Position numbers and translations under genes: made by a program. The notes under the pieces are model-generated. The model was not told the origin of the DNA. It worked only from the letters and a program-made list of their open reading frames with translations, and made no database searches. A DNA stretch of 5,147 nt from Bifidobacteriaceae bacterium (GTDB taxonomy: Bacteria; Actinomycetota; Actinomycetes; Actinomycetales; WQXJ01): contig JAIRPS010000070.1 of NCBI GenBank assembly GCA_031256885.1, positions 1 to 5,147 on the forward strand, given 5' to 3'. Shown here one piece after another: positions 1 to 5,147 of this stretch; position 1 is the first letter of the stretch, and every line of letters begins with the position of its first letter.

Positions 1-1
1 G

Positions 2-3000
2 GCCAGAGTTGGCACACCAACCTCAACCCAGGTTTCCAATGCCGGTTGGTATGTGCCGTTGACTACGCCTTTGCATGACCCGCAAAATGAGGAAGCCCAC
101 CCTGGTTATTACATGGCGCGCAGCGGTTCGGGCAGCAATATTGTCAAAACCGAAGTGACGGCAACCACTCGTACTGGTGTGGCCCGTTACACCTTCCCAG
201 AAGGTTCAGCCGCTCGGGTATTGATTAATGCGGGTTGGAATCAAGCAACTGGCACAAGCAATATTTCGGCTTCCACCGCCCAGATTATTGACAACCGCAC
301 GGTGGTTGCTTCCAGTACCATGCGCGGTTTTTGCCAAGATACTTTGCCGTTCACCATTTGGACTAAGACAGTATTTGACCGTCCCTTTGACCTAGAGACC
401 TCCACCACTTGGGGTGGTGACACAACTAGCCCAGCCATTCCCAGTACGCCAGTTGCTGCATCAGCGGCTCAACGCACTGGTGCCATGCTGGTATTTGATG
501 TGACCGATAACCCGGTTGTGGTTTCCCAAACCTCAGTGTCTTTTGTTGATGCTAACGGTGCGGCACTCAACTTGACGGCTGAGAATGTTAACGGCAACTT
601 TGATCAGGCGCGCAGTCAGGCCGAAGCGGTTTGGGAAACGCGTTTACACACCATTGAGATTGATGCAGACCTGCCCACGCAGCTTGATGAGGTGAAATCG
701 TTCTACTCGGCTTTGTACCGTTCTTTCCTGGCACCCAATATTAGCGATGATGTTGACGGACGTTTCCGTGGTTGGGGTACGGGTGCTTCGGCATTACATA
801 ACCTAACTGATCCGGATGTTGGTTTAGCGCACTACTACCAGAACTATTCATTATGGGACACGTACCGTACGCAGGAACAATTCCTTTCCCTAGCTGCCCC
901 TAAAGAGGCCTCTGATCAGGCAAAATCTTTAGTGCTGCATGGTGAGTATGGTGGTTGGGCACCACGTTGGACTTGGGGTCCAGTGGAAACCAATATTATG
1001 ACTGGCGACCCCATCACACCGTGGATCACCTCAGCCTATGAGGAAGGTCTGTTACCGGGCACTTGGGGCGAGCGGGCATATCAAATGCTCAAACCGTCGC
1101 TTGACGGTGTGCCAGCTGCGGAAACACCATATAACGGACGGCAAGGCAATACTGAGTACATTCCTTATGGTGCAGTGCCGTTGTGGAGCAATGCTTCACG
1201 TAAAGCCGGCGATTGGGATTATGACCATGGTCCGTCATCGACCTTGGAATACACTCTGTCTGACGGCATGTTCTCACGTATGGCAGCATCACTGGGCCAT
1301 ACTGAAGATGCCGCCCGCTACGCCCAACGTGGCCAAAACTATAAGGCAATGTGGGATTCCCAAGCGGTTTACCGGCACACCACCACACCGATTATTACGG
1401 TGGAGGGCGCTTTTGTGGCGCGCGACCGTGCCGGTGCCATTAATACTTACCCGGCATTGACTGGCGCAACCACACGCTTCCATGAGGGCACCGAACCGCA
1501 ATATGAGTTCCTTACAACCCATGACATGCCTGGTTTGATTGCCACAATGGGTGGTAAAGAAAAAGCGATCGCCCGGTTGGATCGGTTCTTCCGTTACGAC
1601 GAGTTGGTGGCTAATCCTTATGAGACGGCGCGTTGCGGCTGGGTTGGTTCATGCACCGGTGGGTCAATGGATTATTACAATACCGGCTACTACAACCCGA
1701 ACAATGAGCCGGATATTAACTTCCCCTTCGCTTATGCCTGGTTGGGCCAGCCGTGGAAGACAGCCGATGTTGTCAACGCCACCAAGGCACTCTACCGACC
1801 AATTCCTGAAGGTATGACCGGTAATGATGATCTTGGCACAATGTCCGGTTGGCAGGTGCTTAGTTCAATTGGTTTATTCCCCATGGCACCCGGTGCCGAT
1901 GTTTGGGGTATTACCACGCCAGCTTTCAAGGCGGTTGAAGTCAAGATTGACAATACCTTCTACACCGGTAACACTTCTGGCAAGCTGGATATTCGCGCAC
2001 CGCAACGTGCTGAGGGCGTTCACTACATTCAGTCCGCCACTTTTAATGGCGAGCCGTGGAATAAGTCGTTCCTGTGGGGCAGTCAGTTGCGCGCTGGCGC
2101 GGGTGAACTGGTTTTCACTGTCGGCTCAACTCCTTCTGCCTGGGCGACTGCCGATGACGCCAATCCTGGCTCGCTGGCACCTTACACCGGTGAGTATCAG
2201 GATCGTGTGGCTTTGCAAGCTCCCGGTAGTGCGGCAGTGCCGCCTGGCGGTAGCGGTGTTGCGACACCCGAATTGTTGATTCAGGGCACTGGTGAGGTGC
2301 CGGTAACTTTGACGGTACCGGATGGTTCACCGGTGCGTTTGGCGGATGCTCCAATCACGGTCACAGCTGCGGCGGATGGCCAGCTTGCCCGGGTCAAGGT
2401 GCCGGTTGAGTTATCGGTTGCATTGGATGCCGCACCCGGCACATACCCGGTGTATATCAATTCTTGGGGTTTGCAAAAAATCGCCATTCAAGTTTCGGTG
2501 CCGGGCGATAGCTGGTTCTTAGCTGCGGCGACCGCTAAATCAATTGGCGCAGTTGGTGCTAATACTGCCGATGCCGATTCCCAAGGCCACTATTTGGTGG
2601 ACCGCAACCTGGCGCTTGGTACAACCAGTGCATCCACTGGTGAAACACCAGCTGGTTTGGTGCGCGGTGTGCGTAAAACAATTTCTGGCGCGCTTGGTTA
2701 CACGTTGCCGGTAACGGCTAATGATCAGGCCGACACAATCATTCCGTCTGGTCAAACAATTGCGGCGGCTGGCGGTTTACAGGGAGCAACTCAGCTAGCG
2801 CTGATTGGTTTCTCGGTTGCCACAGCAGCGGTTAGTGTCACACCAACTTTGGTTTTCAGTGACGGCACTACCCAAAACCTGACTGCTTTGAATTTGACCA
2901 ACTGGAACGCGACCAGTTCAACCAACCGTGAAGCGCAAACGTTGCAGCGCGGTTTGGGTGCTGGTCTTGATCCGAATGTGGTCACTAGCGGCACTGGTGC

Positions 3001-4564
3001 AACCACTGCGTCGGTTTACCGCAGCGCTACCGCCAGTTTCACTGTACCAACAGGTAAAACAGTGACCGGTTTAACCTTGTCTGACCAGCCGAATGCCCGG
3101 ATTTTGGCAATCGCCACTAATGTCACTGCCGCGTCTCCAACGCTTGATGCGGATGTGGCGATCACCGGCCGACCAGTGGTTGGCGAAACCGTGCAAGCGG
3201 TGTATGGTGATTGGTCGGTTGATGGGGTAGCCACCACTGTGCAGTGGTATCGCGGAGACCAGCCAATCAGCGGCGCAACCGGCGACAGTTACACCCTGGT
3301 TACTGCTGATGCTGGTCAGCAACTGAGCGTCCAAGTAGTTGGCCAAGCTGCTGGCTGGGCAACCGCCTATCTGGTTAGCGACCCTGTCAAGGTGATTGGT
3401 CAGCCGGCCACTGCTGCTGATTTAGCGAAACTGCGCGGTTTAGTGTTGGTTTACAACTTGTATGACCAAACCCCTGACCGCTGGACGGTAGGCACCTACA
3501 CACCGTTCCATCAGGCAATGGAAGAAGCACGGGCATTGCTGGCTGCCGCTATTGCGGAACAGTCAGAAATCAATGACCTGTGCGTGCTTTTACCGCAGCT
3601 GGTTTTGGTGTTGGCAGAAAAGCCTGACACATCCGTCTTAGAAGCACTGATTGTGGCGGCTGAGGAAGTGCTGGCTGATCAAGCTAACTACCAGACCGCT
3701 CATATTGCTGAACTGGTTGCGGCGATTGCTGCTGCCCAGGCTGTTCTCGCCAACGACCCGACCCAGGCGCAGGTTACCCAGGCCAGTATTGAACTGATGA
3801 ACGTGCTTGGTCAGATTCACCGGCTGGGCGACAAAACATTGCTGCGGGCATTGCTCGGCTTGGTTGACTCGTTGAATGCGGCAGAGTTCACACCAAGTTC
3901 CTGGACGGTTTTGGCTAATGCGCAAACTGTTGGCGCAGCGGTTGAGGCTGATGCTCAAGCTTCGCAATATGCGATTGAAGCAGCTGTGACTGGTATTGAG
4001 AATGGTTTGCATGGTTTGGTGCTCAAAGCAGTCAAGCAAGGTTTGGGTTCAGCGATCACCGTTGCCCGGCTGATTGTTGCCAGCAGTTCACTATATGTGC
4101 CCAGTTCAATAGCTGGTTTAGCGGAAGCTTTAGCGAGCGCTGAAACGGTCTATGCGAATGACGATGCGACTCAGGCGCAGGTGGCTGCCGCGCAAAGCGC
4201 GCTGGTGGCGAAGATCGCTTTGGCGAAGTTACGCAACACCACCACGCCAATATTGCCGGTCAGTTTGGCAGCGAAAGCCGCCGCAGACCCGGTGTCTGCT
4301 GGTTTACCGGTGGCACCAGTGAGCGCTAAGGCAACTTTGGCTAAACCGAAACTGGCTGGCAAAGCCAAGGTTGGTGCTAAGTTGCGCGTGAAAACTGCTG
4401 CGGCTGGAGTGTCTTATCAGTGGTACCGCGCCGGTAAAGCGATCAAATCGGCAACTAAAGCAACCTATACGGTCAAACAGGCGGATAAAGGTAAGCGTCT
4501 GAGTGTCAAGGTGAGCCGTTCCGGCATAACCAAGGCCTCAGCCAAGACACCGAAGGTCCGCTAG
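2..4564 (+). CDS. GH92 alpha-mannosidase, multidomain and secreted-type (5' end missing)
   Basis: GH92 enzymes are calcium-dependent, inverting exo-alpha-mannosidases that trim N-glycans or mannans. The visible part is 1520 residues (residue 1 = codon 2-4), with no stop upstream of the GTG at 53, so the start, signal peptide and first GH92 residues lie outside. Catalytic motifs: PGYY (nt 107-118), DGRFRGWG (252-259), LWDTYR (284-289), GWAPRW (318-323), ETNIMTGD (329-336), TLEY (414-417), EGTEPQY with probable catalytic acid E495, HD (507-508), NEP (568-570), and GNDDLG with probable base D610. The tail holds a NEW3-like beta-sandwich (about 717-835), a second beta-sandwich common in actinobacterial GH92 (836-1045), an Ig-like domain (1046-1133, W1082), four FIVAR-like helical repeats of 65-69 residues (1140-1412), a linker, and a Lys-rich Ig-like domain (1442-1520, W1474). 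No LPXTG motif or C-terminal membrane helix is present. Family assignment is firm; linkage specificity and tail functions are inferred. Confidence 0.94.
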   Translation, partial: ARVGTPTSTQVSNAGWYVPLTTPLHDPQNEEAHPGYYMARSGSGSNIVKTEVTATTRTGVARYTFPEGSAARVLINAGWNQATGTSNISASTAQIIDNRTVVASSTMRGFCQDTLPFTIWTKTVFDRPFDLETSTTWGGDTTSPAIPSTPVAASAAQRTGAMLVFDVTDNPVVVSQTSVSFVDANGAALNLTAENVNGNFDQARSQAEAVWETRLHTIEIDADLPTQLDEVKSFYSALYRSFLAPNISDDVDGRFRGWGTGASALHNLTDPDVGLAHYYQNYSLWDTYRTQEQFLSLAAPKEASDQAKSLVLHGEYGGWAPRWTWGPVETNIMTGDPITPWITSAYEEGLLPGTWGERAYQMLKPSLDGVPAAETPYNGRQGNTEYIPYGAVPLWSNASRKAGDWDYDHGPSSTLEYTLSDGMFSRMAASLGHTEDAARYAQRGQNYKAMWDSQAVYRHTTTPIITVEGAFVARDRAGAINTYPALTGATTRFHEGTEPQYEFLTTHDMPGLIATMGGKEKAIARLDRFFRYDELVANPYETARCGWVGSCTGGSMDYYNTGYYNPNNEPDINFPFAYAWLGQPWKTADVVNATKALYRPIPEGMTGNDDLGTMSGWQVLSSIGLFPMAPGADVWGITTPAFKAVEVKIDNTFYTGNTSGKLDIRAPQRAEGVHYIQSATFNGEPWNKSFLWGSQLRAGAGELVFTVGSTPSAWATADDANPGSLAPYTGEYQDRVALQAPGSAAVPPGGSGVATPELLIQGTGEVPVTLTVPDGSPVRLADAPITVTAAADGQLARVKVPVELSVALDAAPGTYPVYINSWGLQKIAIQVSVPGDSWFLAAATAKSIGAVGANTADADSQGHYLVDRNLALGTTSASTGETPAGLVRGVRKTISGALGYTLPVTANDQADTIIPSGQTIAAAGGLQGATQLALIGFSVATAAVSVTPTLVFSDGTTQNLTALNLTNWNATSSTNREAQTLQRGLGAGLDPNVVTSGTGATTASVYRSATASFTVPTGKTVTGLTLSDQPNARILAIATNVTAASPTLDADVAITGRPVVGETVQAVYGDWSVDGVATTVQWYRGDQPISGATGDSYTLVTADAGQQLSVQVVGQAAGWATAYLVSDPVKVIGQPATAADLAKLRGLVLVYNLYDQTPDRWTVGTYTPFHQAMEEARALLAAAIAEQSEINDLCVLLPQLVLVLAEKPDTSVLEALIVAAEEVLADQANYQTAHIAELVAAIAAAQAVLANDPTQAQVTQASIELMNVLGQIHRLGDKTLLRALLGLVDSLNAAEFTPSSWTVLANAQTVGAAVEADAQASQYAIEAAVTGIENGLHGLVLKAVKQGLGSAITVARLIVASSSLYVPSSIAGLAEALASAETVYANDDATQAQVAAAQSALVAKIALAKLRNTTTPILPVSLAAKAAADPVSAGLPVAPVSAKATLAKPKLAGKAKVGAKLRVKTAAAGVSYQWYRAGKAIKSATKATYTVKQADKGKRLSVKVSRSGITKASAKTPKVR

Positions 4565-4577
4565 TCACAAACCGCGT

Positions 4578-4616
4578 ACAGCCCGCCTGGCCAGCTTCGC
4601 CGGCCAGGCGGGCTGT
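4578..4616 (+). terminator. Probable intrinsic terminator hairpin of the GH92 gene
   Basis: The perfect 15-bp inverted repeat begins 13 bases after the TAG stop. Arms are 4578-4592 and 4602-4616, very GC-rich (core GCCCGCCTGGCC), with a 9-base loop. No T-tract follows; the 3' arm runs directly into CTGTGTG repeats. U-tract-free hairpins after genes are common in actinobacteria, so termination is the likely role, though an mRNA 3'-end stabiliser would look the same. Confidence 0.8.
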
Positions 4617-4662
4617 GTGCTGTGTGCTGTGTGCTGTGTGCTGTGTGCTGTGTGTCTGTGTG
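4613..4662. repeat. Tandem heptamer repeat (CTGTGTG)x6 plus one offset copy
   Basis: Six perfect head-to-tail copies of CTGTGTG occupy 4613-4654. One extra T at 4655 is followed by a seventh copy at 4656-4662. The first copy overlaps the 3' arm of the terminator hairpin. The array lies entirely after the stop codon of the GH92 gene. Such short perfect arrays are prone to replication slippage, so copy number may vary between strains (inference). Confidence 0.95.
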
Positions 4663-4681
4663 CAACCGGGCCAGTCGCGTT

Positions 4682-4712
4682 GGGGATCGGTGGGACCCCC
4701 GGGACCGCAGGG
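4682..4712 (+). other. Predicted G-quadruplex motif
   Basis: Four G-runs (4682-4685, 4692-4694, 4701-4703, 4710-4712) are separated by three loops of exactly six bases, which meets the classical G3+N1-7 pattern on the + strand. The loops contain C-runs that could instead pair with the G-runs as hairpins, so folding is uncertain. Confidence 0.55.
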
Positions 4713-4759
4713 ACTCGAGGACGGCGGGAACCCGGGGACCCCGGGGACTCGAGGACGGC
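4692..4759. repeat. Tandem duplication of a 34-bp unit
   Basis: 4692-4725 and 4726-4759 are adjacent copies matching at 30 of 34 positions. They share an identical 17-base core, GGGACTCGAGGACGGCG, at 4710-4726 and 4744-4760. This is a higher-order unit within the 9-base G-run array and suggests expansion by local duplication. Confidence 0.85.
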
Positions 4760-4866
4760 GAGGGCGGCGACCCACGGGGGGCGATTGTGGCTCACAGGCA
4801 ACAAACCCGCCGTCGGGGACCCCGGGGGTGGCGAACCACGGGGACGGCTGGACCCCCGAACCCACT

Positions 4867-4915
4867 GGGGGTGCCGGGGGCGGCGGGACCCAGGGGACCC
4901 CGGGAACCCCGGGGG
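4867..4915 (+). other. Predicted G-quadruplex cluster with six regularly spaced G-runs
   Basis: G-runs begin at 4867, 4876, 4885, 4893, 4902 and 4911, each three to five G long, with loops of 4, 4, 5, 5 and 6 bases. Any four consecutive runs satisfy the G3+N1-7 rule. The last three loops carry C-runs, so hairpins compete with quadruplex formation there. Confidence 0.6.
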
Positions 4916-4922
4916 ACGGCGG

Positions 4923-4953
4923 AAGACCGGTCCAACATGTGGTTTGTTCCATA
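4923..4953. repeat. Imperfect 31-bp direct repeat, copy 1
   Basis: It matches 4987-5017 (64 bases further on) at 24 of 31 positions. The ends are conserved: AAGACCGGT is identical, and GGTTTGTTCCATA differs at one base. The central nine bases are mostly different. The conserved-ends, variable-centre layout is what a two-half-site binding element or a decayed repeat would show. Confidence 0.7.
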
Positions 4954-4986
4954 CGGGGTGTCTGCCCATGCCTCTCACTGGCCTGC

Positions 4987-5017
4987 AAGACCGGTTCTGC
5001 GCGAGGTTTGTTTCATA
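4987..5017. repeat. Imperfect 31-bp direct repeat, copy 2
   Basis: Second copy of the element at 4923-4953, with the same AAGACCGGT start and GGTTTGTTTCATA end. Most of it forms the left half of the large palindrome at 4993-5054. Copy 1 has no matching inverted partner next to it. Confidence 0.7.
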
Positions 5018-5054
5018 AAAAGGCCTTTACAGGAAACAAACCTCGCGCAGAACC
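4993..5054. repeat. Near-perfect 62-bp palindrome (hairpin-forming)
   Basis: The 22-base arms at 4993-5014 and 5033-5054 are perfectly complementary. The 18 bases between share the same centre of symmetry and include the perfect decamer AAAGGCCTTT (5019-5028). Only three base pairs of the whole 62-bp element mismatch. The outer arms are GC-rich at the ends and GGTTTGTTTC-like nearer the centre. No T-tract follows on either strand. It could be a bidirectional terminator between this gene and an unseen neighbour, a REP/MITE-like palindromic element, or a protein-binding site; the sequence does not decide between these. Confidence 0.85.
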
Positions 5055-5147
5055 TGAAAGTGGGCGCATTGGTGTGGCTGGGGGTTTGGTTTGACTGGGT
5101 TGGGGTGCGGCACAGCAGTGCATCCTGTCCAGTCTCGCCGGGGGCGC
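5055..5147. other. Intergenic remainder, nothing recognisable
   Basis: These 93 bases are G-rich on the + strand and include GGTTTGGT (5083-5090), one base from the GGTTTGTT motif found upstream. I see no credible ORF, ribosome binding site or RNA gene up to the window edge on either strand. Confidence 0.6.

Larger units (their letters stand above)
4681..4920. repeat. GC-extreme intergenic block with degenerate 9-base G-run period
   Basis: G+C is 187 of 240 bases (78%), against about 50% in a sampled line of the adjacent gene. G-runs recur about every 9 bases: near 4683, 4692, 4701, 4710, and again at 4867, 4876, 4885, 4893, 4902, 4911. The unit resembles GGGGACCCC; GGGGACCCCGGG occurs exactly at 4734, 4815 and 4893. 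Because the period is three codons, every open frame here reads as Gly/Pro/Arg-rich, collagen-like text. I see no ribosome binding site or plausible start and regard the block as non-coding. Confidence 0.8.

Noticed and set aside
53..55. GTG as the start codon of the GH92 gene
   Set aside because: The same frame is open back to base 2 and reads as GH92-like sequence, no ribosome binding site precedes the GTG, and the signal peptide and early GH92 domain would be missing.
1038..1460. Open frames in other phases within the GH92 gene, including + strand 1038-1460 and 1824-2279 and - strand 3638-4039
   Set aside because: They overlap the well-supported GH92 frame, have unnatural residue composition and show no recognisable domain.
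4506..4988. Two overlapping - strand open frames (4506-4988 and 4565-4978), Pro/Gly-rich with HSTQHTA repeats
   Set aside because: The longer one overlaps the end of the GH92 gene, both cross the terminator and all repeat arrays, and their composition is explained by the complement of the repeats. No start signal is visible.
4613..5054. CRISPR array
   Set aside because: The repeats are directly adjacent heptamers or degenerate 9-mers, and the 31-bp pair has only two imperfect copies. There is no regular repeat-spacer structure.
4993..5054. Insertion-sequence terminal inverted repeats
   Set aside because: Only 18 bases lie between the arms, with no room for a transposase, and the flanks show no target-site duplication.
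4615..5094. Two + strand open frames (4615-5094 and 4617-5018) with collagen-like Gly-X-Y text
   Set aside because: They start inside the heptamer array and terminator with no ribosome binding site. The Gly/Pro pattern follows directly from the 9-base GC-rich repeat, which reads similarly in several frames and on both strands.
5091..5126. TTGACT as a -35 box with a weak CATCCT -10 box
   Set aside because: The spacing is 24 bases and the -10 matches consensus at only three of six positions; no downstream ORF is visible before the window ends.

Overview
The window holds one very large, 5'-truncated gene on the + strand and about 580 bases of unusual non-coding DNA after it. The gene encodes a secreted-type glycoside hydrolase family 92 (GH92) alpha-mannosidase with a long modular tail. 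The reading frame is open from the first bases, so the true start, the signal peptide and the first part of the GH92 N-terminal domain lie upstream of the window. The GTG at position 53 is an internal valine codon and not a start.

The organism is most likely a member of the Actinomycetota, possibly a host-associated one. This is inferred from three things: the GH92 motifs have the actinobacterial form (EGT..QY, GNDDLG.MS.W); the accessory domains (QWYR-type Ig-like domains and FIVAR-like helical repeats) are typical of surface glycosidases of Bifidobacterium, Actinomycetaceae and Micrococcales; and base composition is moderate in the gene. Nothing in the window fixes the genus.

Layout: bases 2-4564 are the GH92 protein. 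In order it has the catalytic region (to about 2143), a NEW3-like beta-sandwich (about 2150-2506), a second beta-sandwich typical of actinobacterial GH92 enzymes (about 2507-3136), an Ig-like domain (3137-3400), four FIVAR-like helical repeats (about 3419-4237), a linker, and a strongly cationic C-terminal Ig-like domain (4325-4561). A strong hairpin at 4578-4616 probably ends transcription. A tandem heptamer array (4613-4662) starts inside that hairpin. It is followed by an extremely GC-rich stretch (78% GC over 4681-4920) built on a degenerate 9-base G-run period with canonical G-quadruplex patterns. Next comes an imperfect 31-base direct repeat with one copy at 4923-4953 and the other at 4987-5017. 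The second copy is embedded in a 62-base near-perfect palindrome (4993-5054). The last 93 bases show no recognisable gene.

Functionally, the enzyme probably releases mannose from alpha-mannosides such as N-glycans or fungal mannan outside the cell, with the tail modules holding it at or near the cell surface. With only one gene visible, no operon or pathway context can be read. I found no convincing evidence of a new multi-gene system. The least explained part is the repeat-dense intergenic region.
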